Part shown: positions 1 through 9,856 of the stretch, in pieces
How positions within the stretch are numbered: position 1 is the first letter of the stretch
Layout: every line of letters begins with the position of its first letter
Assembly: GCF_963675165.1 (NCBI RefSeq)
Contig: NC_087384.1
Span: 4,643,182-4,707,181, forward strand
Reading direction: 5' to 3'
Source of the DNA: Halichondria panicea
Taxonomy: Eukaryota; Porifera; Demospongiae; Suberitida; Halichondriidae
DNA length: 64,000 nt
Program-made: the position numbers and the translations under genes
Notes under the pieces: model-generated
Database searches by the model: none
What the model saw: the letters and a program-made list of their open reading frames with translations, nothing else
What the model was told of the DNA's origin: nothing

Positions 1-74
1 TGTCACCCTGAGAGAAAGTATGGAGTGGAATGTGCGTGGGTGTCCAATACTACTTACTATTCATGCACTCCTGC

Positions 75-285
75 TACCGTATAGAGGGTAATTTTCGTGG
101 GGCAAAATATTCGTGATTTTCGTGATTGAAGGTCTCGGCAACGAATATTTTATCCACGAACGAAGCGACCTTGCCTACCTTTACCTGCAGTGCAAGCAGC
201 AACCACGAAAATTATATCCATGAAATGACTAAATACTGCTCAACCACGAATATTTTGTCCCCCGAAAATTACCCGCTATACGGTA
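75..285. mobile_element. MITE-like TIR element, family 1, copy 1
   Basis: About 211 bp with imperfect terminal inverted repeats: the left end reads taccgtatagagggtaattt and the right end is its near reverse complement. The interior is rich in short CACGAATATTT-type words in both orientations, so the whole element can fold back. Related copies lie at 22956-23143 (inverted, one end lost) and 27292-27491. There is no coding potential. It is a non-autonomous DNA element; the superfamily is not identifiable from the ends alone. Confidence 0.7.
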
Positions 286-1530
286 TATTTTAGGAATAGT
301 AGCCTGAGAAACTACAAATGCATGGTATACTTGTATCCTTCATATAGTTTAGTTAAATTTTACAATTCTGCATGTATACCGTGAAGCTATGTATAGGCTT
401 GGGCGCATGCAGTAAGTGTGTATCCCTTTCCTTGCCATTTGTGAAATCTGGAACAGGAGCGTCTTTAGGTCGATCAATTAGTGTGGATCCGGCCTCACCA
501 TGCCTCCATGTCATTCTATTAGTCTAGATCCGGCTAGCAATTCTAGCTGGGACTCCCAGTTCTAGCTCCTTTTGTTTAGCGTGTCAGAGACTGGGAGAAG
601 ATGATTGGCACTCCCTGGCTCCTTTGGATGTACAGCTGTCCAGATCCCTAGAACATACCCTCCATTCTGACGAGTTATCAGTGCATAGGGTGCTTACTAG
701 ATTCTTGCCAGCCAGTACAGTTCAAGCTACACACAGCACCGCTCAACTATTCTCTACCCCATTATCTAGCTAAATCTGGTCCAACTAGACAGCAGACACA
801 GCTAGTTAATTCAGTAAAGCCAGGGGTAGCCCTACTTCTACGGTTGTTCAGTACCCACGGTAACAATTCCTCTGGGCTGGGCTAACTAGTTGAGCCACTC
901 CTCCCAATTCTCAAGGCTAGGTACATGTCTCTGTCTAGCTGCTTCTTCAGCTTCTTGCTCAGTTTTGTGGCTTAGAGAAAGGCCAGCTACTCAGGGGGAA
1001 GAGTCCAGATGAAAGTCTGGCAGCCAGGTGACGTCCAAACGGTCAGTTATTCTTTCCACCAACTTTTTAATCTAGTCTAGTCCTGCTTGCACTGCTACTA
1101 CTACTACTACTGCTACTCTTCCTACTACTACTGCTGCTACTCTTCCTAGCTAGTCAAAGGTGTCTTTTTTTTTTTTTTTTTTTTATAACTACATATGCAC
1201 AAAGAGACATCAAAGCTTACATCATATCAAAGGACACAGATTTTTAGCCTACTTGACTGATAAGGCCGTTACCTAGACTACAGTTTGTTTGTCAGGGAGG
1301 AGCTCACATACAACTTCATCTAATTCATCATAACGATTCCTTACCCATTGTTGTAATTTCTACAACAGATTGCCAAGGAAAGAGGTATAGGCCACGTACT
1401 TCAACTACCAAACCCCTTAGTCTGGGGGCCAGACCTAATAATTCGGGGGGGGGGGGGGCAAAATCAAGAGAGGTCTGCAGCATTTCTGTGTGCTCTAGCG
1501 GAATGTGCCCAGAGCCAATGAAATGCATAT
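286..1530. other. Non-coding flank; start of segmental duplication unit I
   Basis: No supported gene. The stretch from about 300 to 430 is repeated with small indels at about 7785-7900 and marks the left part of a duplicated unit that includes array copy A. A CTA/CTG-type trinucleotide microsatellite lies at about 1085-1147 and a run of T at 1168-1183. A G run sits near 1445-1458. The short open frame at 1328-1528 has no recognisable features. Confidence 0.5.
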
Positions 1531-1704
1531 CCTATGTCATGTGATTTTTAATCCAATGAAATGCGAGTATTGCCTTTGTGGAATTTGTCCTATGTCATGT
1601 GATTTTTAATCCAATGAAATGCGAGTATTGCCTTTGTGGAATTTGTCCTATGTCATGTGATTTTTAATCCAATGAAATGCGAGTATTGCCTTTGTGGAAT
1701 TTGG
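1531..1704. repeat. 58-bp tandem repeat, about three units
   Basis: Units begin at 1531, 1589 and 1647, a constant period of 58 bp. They are nearly identical across the motif cctatgtcatgtgattttta. Degenerate partial units (CCAATGAAATG words) extend to about 1745. Unit identity suggests recent expansion. Without spacer diversity or associated genes this is a minisatellite, not a CRISPR array. Confidence 0.85.
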
Positions 1705-1827
1705 ATTACAGCCAATGGAATTTAGATACAGCCAATGAAATGAGAGTATTGCTACATCTACTCCTTCTTTATAACCTCCAATATCACAGTCTCCTCCCTA
1801 TTGACATTCCAAGAGCACACGGAAGTG

Positions 1828-1885
1828 TAGCCTCGATTCCAGGCCGATTAAAATACGTATTTTAATCGGCCTTGAATCGAGGCTA
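1828..1885. mobile_element. 58-bp near-perfect palindromic element, 9-bp TSD
   Basis: The element starts TAGCCTCGATTCCAGGCCGA, meets its centre at ACGT, and ends with the reverse complement ending GAGGCTA (one mismatch). It is flanked by a perfect 9-bp direct repeat ACGGAAGTG at 1819-1827 and 1886-1894. The ends match the larger elements at 16515, 11372 and 36378, so this is a minimal foldback member of one family. A 9-bp target duplication fits Mutator-like transposition, but no transposase is seen here. Confidence 0.9.
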
Positions 1886-2178
1886 ACGGAAGTGCTGCAA
1901 GAGTCTCCAGACCTCTTTCTCTCTTCCCCCTCCCCCCTCTGAGAAAGAGGTCTGGCCCCCAGACTACCAAACCCCTATCCTCAGTTATATATGTCAAAGG
2001 TTTAAAGCCCGCCTTGGTCTGAATTACACTATAAACAGCAGCACTGTACGTATACATAAGGTATATTAATTTATGTCCAATGGCATGCATGCATGCAGTA
2101 TATGTTCATGCATGTTGTTGATATTCTTATCTACATTTGCTAGTAGCTAGTGTATTCTGCTAACAGCAGTTAATGTAA
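1886..2178. other. Non-coding; hairpin and 3' flank of array copy A
   Basis: A hairpin-forming stretch at about 1903-1968 pairs CCAGACCTCTTTCTC with GAGAAAGAGGTCTGG. From about 1975 to 2178 the sequence matches 7975-8200 with indels, so it is the 3' flank shared by array copies A and B. No gene is supported. Confidence 0.45.
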
Positions 2179-3819
2179 TCAAGTGGTTGATGGTAACAAT
2201 GGTGCGTATTCACTTGGGTCACTGATACGATGTGGAAGGGCTTCGTTATCTGTAGATGATCCTGTCTGGTGTGTAACTTGTCTTCGGCAGCAGCAGCTGA
2301 AACCACATCGGCTTGTGAAGGCAGATATCATCCACGAAGAAATGAACAATATTATGTACATACCTATAACGATAATCACCATAAAAATCCATCCAATATT
2401 CTTTAATACCACGCGGTAATTGTACCAAGATGACCCAATCGCCAATACTAGTAAAAGAAAAGAATCGAAATAGTTGTAACGGTCCTTCTTGTATGGTCGT
2501 AGGCCAAGGATAATAGCAGGTGTAATAATGAATATCATTTGATACACAACATGTTGGTACGCCTGAGCACTAAAGGCTATGAATATTATTTTCAGCAGTA
2601 GGGGGACTCCAGCAAACCATCGATAGTCCCTGGTACCAGGTATTGTGCCGTTCTTGAAATAGCCCTGTGTGATGTTTGCTAGCTCGTGAATTAGAACACA
2701 TTTAATTTTGCAGGAAAAGAGACATCTCCGAAAGAAACGATTCTGGTAAAATAGCAGAAACACTGCCGATAGAAGTACCATGGTAACAGTGAGGATTGAT
2801 GCTAGTATAGCAAGTGGAATGTATGTGCCCACATTGAAATCAGCTGCGAAGAAGAGAGTGTATGTTACATTTCCGTATTTGTCATATAAAGGTATTGGCT
2901 TTAAAAGGCTAATTGAAATTGAACAAAACTTGGTGTAGGATAGTAAGAAGAAGGTTGCAAATGCATTCACTACAGGACCTTTTAGTTCCCAGCGTCTTCG
3001 AAACCTTGCTAAGCACTTATGAAATGGCTTCCAGCAAATTACAATTATCTTGCATCCTCTGTCGTGGAGTGAAATGAGCAAGTAGACAGCCAAAGTGAAA
3101 GTGATTGGATATAGAGCTTCTAGGTACTCCAATGCTACGACTGTGAGTGTGCTCATGTGCTCACTGATGCAAAATGAAGGAATTAGAAACATGAAGAAGT
3201 CCAAATTAAATAGCCCCACAAAATCAGCGGAAAACTTATAAAAGGAATAAGAGTAGGTATATCCGCTTATATCAAATGGAAAATTACTACACATTGTCAC
3301 GTTTAGCACCTGAGCCATCAAAACAAAGCTATTCAGAACTGGATAGGCAAAATTTACCCGGAACACAATAACAATCACACAGATCAAAGTCAATGGTACT
3401 GTAAGCCTGACAAAGAAGAGTAACCATCCTAAAGGTTGTGGCATGCATTCCTTACACTCTTTATAGTAAGAGAAGACGTACGGCCGGTCCCAGTCCTGGT
3501 TGGCAGTGACTACAGAGCAGCCCTGTGCGATTGAGAGGACCACACATCTCCTCATCTAGCTTTGATACATCAAAGGGTACGTCCATGAATTTTGATAGTC
3601 GACTTTTCGTGTTGTATGGGCATCTGTGTCATTGTTGTAAGTTAAGCAGAAACCGTCTAATATTTTTATCTTGTTTGTCACATTCGAGCACTGCAATATA
3701 GTATTGATCTGTTGTCCACACTCACACTTGTTTGCTTGGCGTACAAACCATGTTGGGCATGCTTGACTGGACACTAGAACTACCTGTAGTACATTCAAAA
3801 TCACTCCAAGTATTGTCAT
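2179..3819 (-). pseudogene. Polytopic membrane protein array, copy A (frame-disrupted)
   Basis: Near-identical to intact copy B (8201-9856) but broken. On the - strand it starts at ATG 3819 with a signal peptide and the first Cys-rich part. A 13-bp deletion near 3622 (compared with copy B) shifts the frame and leads to TAG at 3556-3558. A 4-bp insertion near 3480 restores the original frame for the rest, including the hydrophobic segments and the C-terminal tail. The lost part is the second half of the ectodomain. The two indels nearly compensate, so only the stop between them prevents a full-length product. A gene model could begin at 3555 but would lack a signal peptide, so decay is more likely. 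Sequencing error is possible but two independent indels make it less so. Confidence 0.85.
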
Positions 3820-4649
3820 CTTTAAAGCTTAACTAAGATTCTGTTTTTCTCTTTTGATTTCTATGTGTTTTTTAAAGCAACTACATGCAGCTGCTTGTTA
3901 AAGCATGCAAACACTAAAAGTGTCATTGATGCAAAAGCACTGATAATATTGAAACCTAATACTGAAGTATTACTATCTATCGCCTAATCGTACTGTTAGT
4001 TTATTGTTAGTAAGAGCCAGGTGTTTTTGTTTGATCTCTTTTTAGAACCAATACTATGGTATGCAAAATATCAAAACACCAAGTATGCATGATTATACGG
4101 GTATAGGCATGCACACATGCAGCCGTACCGGGTATATTTCGAGGGTATAAACTTTCGCAGAAGGACCAGGACCGTTAGAAAGGTTTTTACTCGTGGAATA
4201 GTTACTGTAACCTTCTGCAGCATGCGGTATTAAATTTGTGGGTATATAAGTGTTCATGATACGTGCTAATAATGAGCGAAAACCATGAACATTTATACCC
4301 TCGAAATATACACGCTATATATATACTAGCTAGCTAGAGAGTGATGATTACTATTATAAAATTTGTTCATGTTATTCGATGTGCCTCCCCAGAAGCCGTT
4401 AGCTGCTATATCTTGGAGGTAGGGCCGCTCTCAGACCCTTCTTATACTTCCCGGCATGGTGGTGATGCAGATGCTCTTCAGTTCTTAAGTATAGAGTATA
4501 TACAGACTATATACTTGACTTGTTACATATCTATTATGTATATATACATGTAATCGTATTATGAAACTTACAGACCTCCTTGACTGTTGCAACGGTATGG
4601 CTCTAATTTGGCAAGCAAACGCCTCCTGACAAAAGGCGATGGTCGTGCT
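3820..4649. other. 5' flank of array copy A (duplicated at 9857-10985)
   Basis: No coding region is supported. Long stretches match the flank of copy B, for example GCAACTACATGCAGCTGCTTG near 3880 and near 9900, and the CCTCCCCAGAAGCC region near 4385 and near 10732. Both flanks are AT-rich and carry short fold-back words. No promoter motif could be assigned. Confidence 0.5.
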
Positions 4650-4937
4650 TAGTTGGGCGTGGCCCGACTGTCCCTAACGGGAGGTCGGGTTGCAAGCCTA
4701 TCTGGGATTTGTTCTGCATCATTATATAACACTGCCATGAATATTCTTCTTCTCAAAGTGGGTGTTAACCGACATGATGGCGTGGATAAACCACAGCATA
4801 CTGCATGTAGTTTCGCAACTAGATGCAAACGGAAGTGTAACCAAGCACGTGAAAAATGCTGCAATCTGATAGGGCAAATCCCAGATAGGCTTGCAACCCG
4901 ACCTCCCGTCAGGAGACAGTCGAGTCACGCCCAACTA
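4650..4937. mobile_element. 288-bp TIR element, TAG...CTA ends, 9-bp TSD
   Basis: Terminal inverted repeats of about 70 bp: left TAGTTGGGCGTGGCCCGACT, right ending CACGCCCAACTA, including a long match around ATCTGGGATTTG. It is flanked by the perfect 9-bp duplication GGTCGTGCT (4641-4649 and 4938-4946). The paralogous flank of copy B near 10987-11000 has a single GGTCGTGCT followed by CTGAGCCGC and no element, which is an empty-site proof of insertion. Short open frames inside are products of the inverted repeats. Confidence 0.92.
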
Positions 4938-5059
4938 GGTCGTGCTCTGAGCCGCTGGTACTTCCTCATTATACTCCCACTGAGCTATTTCAGCTCCACC
5001 CACAGTGCCACGCCCCATATATGGTCAAGATGGGCGTTTATTGACAAAGGCCACAATCG

Positions 5060-5460
5060 TTAATTAACTCACGGAACGGGTTATAGTAGTCCTTTGGTTT
5101 GTTTGTTAACCCGAGGCTGTGTTGCGGCCAGCGGGATGGTAGTCCGTTGGTTTGTTTGTGACATTTGAGCCTGCTCACCTGCTTACCACTGTGCTTACAG
5201 CATGGATGCCTCCACACAACAAGTTGTTAGCTTATATGCCTCGAGGCGTAGCCGCACGAGGGATACGGTAAAGCTGACTGTTTGTGTGTGTGTGTGTGTG
5301 TGCATGTGCGCGTGTGTTCTAGCTGTAACTGCTCAACGGTTGCAATGCGACTAAAACTAGCTCTATAGGCTTCTAGCCATGTTCTCTGGATTTTGATTCG
5401 TGGATTTTCCAACCGTACCGTGTGAACCAGCTGCCCTCTAAAAAATAGACTCACGATTAG
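5060..5460. repeat. Interspersed repeat R1, copy 1
   Basis: A roughly 400-bp segment with recurring blocks: AACGGGTTATAGTAGTCC, then TAGTCCGTTGGTTTGTTTGT, then GCGTAGCCGCACGAGGGATA, a TG microsatellite at about 5280-5305, and TGTAACTGCTCAACGGTTGC. Related segments occur at 12080-12480, 36285-36377 continuing at 37466-37600, 37690-37890 and 53300-53480. A - strand frame (5227-5454) is partly conserved in the copy at 12192-12473, but nothing identifies it as a gene. Confidence 0.7.
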
Positions 5461-5783
5461 GCCGCTCTTCTTTTAGAGGACGGCTGATTTATGAGACTAT
5501 ATAGCAGAAGCACAGTAGACGCTACCAGAGTAGGTCCGACAGGTGCAGTGCAGCTCAAGTAATTAGCCTCAGCAAAAACATACGACGTTGGCGGATAATT
5601 ATTTCTCAATCAAATACTAATTGCTTGAGCTGCACCACGCCTGTCGTAACTTCTCTGAGACACTACGCCTGAGACAGGGGGGGTCGGACAAGGGTGAACA
5701 AGATTCCATGACAGCCATAATTATTGATACTGGTATCTACGATAGCAGCTAGCTAGGTATTAGTGCTTTTGAAAGACTTTCTC

Positions 5784-5900
5784 ATGGCAGAGTTCGAGTT
5801 TGTGCAGGTGAAAATAACTTTTGATGACAAACTAAAGGTTGTTGAATTAGCTGAGGCTAATAAACGCCTCTCTCGAACAGTGACCTCTCTCAAATTTTAG
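5784..5900 (+). CDS. Conserved 38-residue short ORF, copy 1
   Basis: ATG at 5784 to TAG at 5900 encodes 38 residues beginning MAEFEFVQVKITFDDKLKVV and ending in SLKF. The duplicated flank carries the same ORF at 12784-12900 with the same start, stop and length. The differences seen are one synonymous change and two conservative or mild replacements (T to S, A to T), with no indel, while the surrounding duplicated DNA has many indels. That contrast is suggestive of coding constraint. The peptide is acidic and basic in alternation, has no signal peptide or membrane segment, and is not recognised. It could also be a first exon of a longer gene. Confidence 0.4.
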   Translation: MAEFEFVQVKITFDDKLKVVELAEANKRLSRTVTSLKF

Positions 5901-6930
5901 CCTCCTCTGCCAGTAAATTGATCACTTCATTTAATAGTGCATGTGTATATACTATAGTGGGATGCATGGAGTTACATTTGATGACTACTCAGTCAAATTC
6001 AGTTGAAATGTGATAGTTTCCTAGTTATTATACTATTATAATAATTATTGTATAGATCAATGCTTTCACCATAAACATCCACTGTACATGTAAATTGTAA
6101 GCATAAATGTGCAGTGCATGCATGTCGTTGATATTTAAATATCCTGTGTGTTTATCATAATTATGAAGTTCTTTTTTCTACATGTGCTACGTGTGTTCTG
6201 TAAACAGCTAAAAAATGTAATCAAGTGGTTGGTGGTAACAATGGTACATATTCCTTTGGGTCGCTGATGCGATGTGGAAGAGTTCGTTATCTGTAGATGA
6301 TCCTGTCAGGTGTTTAACTCGTCTTCCGCGGTAACAGCTGAAATCATGGCTAGTGAGGGCAGATATCATCCATGAAATGAACGATAATTATGACGTACAG
6401 CATTAGTATTCCTAGAGCAATAATCCATAAAAAAATCCATCCAATATTCTTGATTGCCTCGCGGTAAATGTATAAAGATAACCCTATTGCAAACACTAGT
6501 AGAAGAAAAACATCGAAATAGTTGTATATATATATTGTATATTCTTGTATGGTCGTAAGCCAAGGATGATAGCAGGTGTAATAATTAACTAAGATGATTT
6601 GGTACACAATAAGGTGGTACGCCTGAGTACCATTGGCTATGAATATTATTCTCAGCAGTAGGTAGACTCCATAATTATTATAGTGTTGTTATTTTCTGTG
6701 CATGGGATTTTTTATGATGATAGTTGACTTTTTGTGTTGTATGCATGGATAAGCTAGGCTCCAAAATGCTCTGTGTCATTGTTGTAAGTTATACAGAAAC
6801 TATTTACTTGTTTGTCAACACTCGAGCACTGCAATATTATAGTATTGATCTCTGCACTCACACTTGTTTGCTTGGCGTATAAACCATGTTGCCTGATTCT
6901 TTACTGGACACTATAGAACTACCTGTCCTG

Positions 6931-7258
6931 CAGTGGCGTAGGAAGATTTTTTGCAAGGGGGGCTCTAGTTGGGCGGAGTCCAACCAACGCTGCGCGAAGC
7001 GTTGGTTGGACTCCGCCCAACTAGGGGCTCATAGTAGTCTGGCCACGCCCTCCCCAACTTCGTATTCTTGCAAAGAAAGAGGCTGGAATTCGAGACTAGG
7101 CCGCCAGACTTTCAAAACCTAGCCCATCACGTAATTTACAGATAGCTGGCTGCATGTAGCTAAGCTAACTCTACAGTTCAAGCTAAACATTGCTAAACAT
7201 TGCTCTCCAACAAGGGGGGGCTCCAGCCTCTGGAGCCACCCCACTTTCTACGCCACTG
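6931..7258. mobile_element. MITE-like element, CAGTGGCGTAG ends
   Basis: Begins CAGTGGCGTAGGAAG and ends with the inverse TTCTACGCCACTG, inside the signal-peptide region of relic A'. Intact copies of the gene lack this insertion, so the boundaries are clear. A related element with the same ends lies at 58590-58852, and a lone left end (CAGGGGCGTAGCCAGGATTT) lies near 61821. The ends resemble widespread non-autonomous animal DNA elements. No clean target duplication is visible. Confidence 0.8.
6966..7023. mobile_element. 58-bp palindromic element nested in a MITE
   Basis: Starts TAGTTGGGCGGAGTCCAACC and ends with its reverse complement CCGCCCAACTA, with a GCGCGAAGC centre. It is directly flanked by GGGGCTC on both sides, 7 bp of a probable 9-bp duplication. 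The termini match the 288-bp element at 4650-4937, so it is a minimal version of that element inserted into the CAGTGGCGTAG element. Confidence 0.75.
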
Positions 7259-7315
7259 ACCTGCATGTAGTACCGTACAAGTACAATCGCAATCACTCCA
7301 ATTAAGTATCGTCAT

Positions 7316-8200
7316 CTTCAATAGAAGAAAGGTCGAGCACTCATCAACTTACAATACTACTAGAAGCCTATAGAAGCTTTTACTTGCACTTCATTGATCA
7401 GTGAGCAGCTGTAGCAGCCTATAGACAGACACACACACAAACACACTACCGTACCTCACCGCTTGCGCACATGCATGCGCAAACCGAGGCATAATAATAA
7501 TTATTGAAAGCCAATATACCCTATAAAATTATTGGTATGCAAGAACTTTAAATAAACAAGGCCATGCAAAGTTAATTTGTAGTTTTTCAGGCTCTCGCTC
7601 TTGGAATTTGGTAGCTTTCCATGTGGCCCCCCAAAAACACGAACTTGCGTATGTTTTTTAAGTCATGAATATAATTATGACTATTTAAATTTATACACTT
7701 TCGCTTTTTGAAATTGAGGGTGTTGAATATCATTGTCATTTTATCATTGTTGCCTCATTCCGCTTGCTATTTTAGCCTGAGAAACTACAAATTGACTTTT
7801 GCATGGACTATAATTATAAGTACATGTCCCTTCATAGTTTAATTCTGCATGTATACCGTGAAGCTATGTATAGGCTTGGGCACATGCAGTAAGTGCATAT
7901 ATAGGCTACTAAAAACGTACAGTTCTTTTATGCTCACTATAATTATATCCCCACAACCCACCACACTCCATCCTCAGTTATGTCAAGGGTTTAAAGCCCC
8001 TGGCCCGAATTAAAGCTTTCACTATAAACAGCAGCACTGTACATAAGGTATATGTCCAATGGCATGCATGCAGTATATGTTTATGCATGTTGTTGATATT
8101 TTTGTTGCTAAAAGAACACCTTACTGTTTATTAAATAATCTAAGCATGTATCTACTTTTACTAGTACTATAGTGTACTCCGCTAACAGCAGTTAATGTAA
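7316..8200. other. Spacer; start of segmental duplication unit II
   Basis: No gene is supported. From about 7785 on the sequence is the second copy of the unit seen from about 300, with the shared words CTGCATGTATACCGTGAAGC and CTATGTATAGGCTTGGGC. The last 220 bp are the 3' flank of array copy B. AATAATTATTA-type words are frequent, as throughout the window. Confidence 0.45.
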
Positions 8201-9856
8201 TCAAGTGGTTGGTGGTAACAACGGTGTGTATTCGCTTGGGTCACTGATACGATGTGGAAGGGCTTCGTTATCTGTAGACGATCCTGTCGGGTGTGCAACT
8301 CGTCTTCGGCAGCAGAAGCTAAAACCACATTGGCTTGTGAAGGCAGATATCATCCATGAAATAAACAATATTATGTACAGTATTAGTATACCTATAACGA
8401 TAATCACCGCAAAAATCCATCCAATATTCTTTAATACCTCACGGTAATTGTACCAAGATAACCCCATTGCCAATACTAGTGAAAGAAAAGAATCGAAATA
8501 GTTGTAACGATCCTTCTTGTATGGTCGTAGGCCAAGGATAATAGCAGGTGTAATAATGAATATCATTTGGTACACAATAAGGTGGTATGCCTGAGCACCA
8601 AAGGCTATGAATATTATTCTCAGCAGTAGGTAGACTCCAGCAAACCATCGACAGTCCCTAGTACCAGGTGTTGTGCCATTCTTGAAATAGCCCTGTGTGA
8701 TGTTTGCTAGCTCGTGAATTAGAACACATTTGATTTTGCAGGAAAAGAGGCATCTCTGAAAGAAACAATTCTGGTAAAATAGCAAAAACACTGCCGGTAG
8801 AAGTACCATGGTAACAGTGAGGATTGATGCTAGTATAGCAAGTGGAATGTATGTGCCCACATTGAAATCAGCTGCGAAGAAGAGAGTGTATGTTACATTT
8901 CCGTATTTGTCGTATAAAGGTATTGGCTTAAACAGGCTAATTGAAATTGAACAAAACTTGGTGTAGGATAGTAAGAAGAAGGTTGCAAATGCATTTACTA
9001 CAGGACCTTTTAGTTCCCAGCGTCTTCGAAACCTTGCTAAGCACTTGTGAAATGGCCTCCAGCAAATCACAATTATCTCGCATCCTCTGTCGTGGAGTGA
9101 AATGAGCAAGTAGATAGCCAAAGTGAAAGCGATTGGATACAGAGCTTCTAGGTACTCTAATGCTACGACTGTGAGTGTGCTCATGTGCTCACTGATGCAA
9201 AATGAAGGAATTAGAAACATGAAGAAGTCCAAATTAAATAGCCCCACAAAATCAGCGGAAAACTTATAAAAGGAATAAGAGTAGGTATATCCGCTTATAT
9301 CAAATGGGTAATTACTACACATTGTCACGTTTAGCACCTGAGCCATCAAAACGAAGCTATTCAGAACTGGAGAGGCAAAATTTATTCGGAACACAATAAC
9401 AATCACACAGATCAAAGTCAATGGTACTGTAAGCCTGACAAAGAAGAGTAACCATCCTAAAGGTTGTGGCATGCATTCCTTACACTCTTTATAGTAAGAG
9501 AAGACGGCTGGTCCCAGTCCTGGTTGGCAGCGACTACAGAGCAGCCCTGTGCGATTGAGAGGACCACACATCTCCTCATCTAGCTTTGATACATCAGAGG
9601 GTACATCCATGAATTTTGATAGTTGACTTTTCGTGTTGTATGGGCAGGCTCCAAAATGCTCTGTGTCATTGTTGTAAGTTAAGCAGAAACCATCTAATAT
9701 TTTTATCTTGTTTGTCACATTCGAGCACTGCAATATAGTATTGATCTGTTGTCCACACTCACACTTGTTTGCTTGGCGTACAAACCATGTTGGGCATGCT
9801 TGACTTGACACTAGAACTACCTGTAGTACAATCAAAATCACTCCAAGTATTGTCAT
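8201..9856 (-). CDS. Polytopic membrane protein, array copy B (intact)
   Basis: Intronless, 551 residues from ATG 9856; an in-frame TTG two codons upstream is less likely. Residues 1-19 form a signal peptide (MTILGVILIVLQVVLVSSQ). The ectodomain, about 20-134, has eleven Cys (21, 32, 34, 44, 58, 71, 97, 107, 110, 125, 128), N-glycosylation sequons (NVT, NDT, NRT) and a C-x2-C-x3-GLGP block. About ten hydrophobic segments follow (near 136-156, 163-180, 203-221, 228-254, 286-308, 336-361, 404-424, 426-443, 453-470, 478-501), with the conserved loop LGLRPYKKDRYNYFD before the ninth. The basic, Cys-rich, Ser-rich tail ends EYTPLLPPTT. A plasma-membrane receptor or transporter-like role is inferred from topology only. 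Similar multi-pass proteins are recalled from sponge genomes; no named family is claimed. Confidence 0.9.
   Translation of the reverse strand: MTILGVILIVLQVVLVSSQACPTWFVRQANKCECGQQINTILQCSNVTNKIKILDGFCLTYNNDTEHFGACPYNTKSQLSKFMDVPSDVSKLDEEMCGPLNRTGLLCSRCQPGLGPAVFSYYKECKECMPQPLGWLLFFVRLTVPLTLICVIVIVFRINFASPVLNSFVLMAQVLNVTMCSNYPFDISGYTYSYSFYKFSADFVGLFNLDFFMFLIPSFCISEHMSTLTVVALEYLEALYPIAFTLAIYLLISLHDRGCEIIVICWRPFHKCLARFRRRWELKGPVVNAFATFFLLSYTKFCSISISLFKPIPLYDKYGNVTYTLFFAADFNVGTYIPLAILASILTVTMVLLPAVFLLFYQNCFFQRCLFSCKIKCVLIHELANITQGYFKNGTTPGTRDCRWFAGVYLLLRIIFIAFGAQAYHLIVYQMIFIITPAIILGLRPYKKDRYNYFDSFLSLVLAMGLSWYNYREVLKNIGWIFAVIIVIGILILYIILFISWMISAFTSQCGFSFCCRRRVAHPTGSSTDNEALPHRISDPSEYTPLLPPTT

Larger units (their letters stand above)
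6221..7315 (-). pseudogene. Array relic A' with internal deletion and insertion
   Basis: The 3' part of the membrane-protein gene is recognisable from 6221 to about 6672 (tail, last hydrophobic segments, with frameshifts). The middle of the gene is missing. The 5' ectodomain part resumes at about 6720-6930 with indels. The signal-peptide region is interrupted by a 328-bp TIR element at 6931-7258 and continues to about 7315. Position and flanks match copy C at 13223-14881, so this is the unit I counterpart of copy C, long decayed. Confidence 0.8.

Noticed and set aside
1531-1704. Regular repeats as a possible CRISPR array
   Set aside because: Units are 58 bp and contiguous with no unique spacers, in a eukaryotic gene context. 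It is a minisatellite.
4653-5063. 136-residue + strand frame and its - strand partners
   Set aside because: They run through the inverted repeats of the 288-bp element, which produces similar frames on both strands.
8205-8447. + strand open frames opposite the array genes (also near 2183, 39488, 56587 and around 25048, 40170, 44640, 57272)
   Set aside because: They are antisense shadows of the conserved membrane-protein genes; they recur only because the genes are duplicated.
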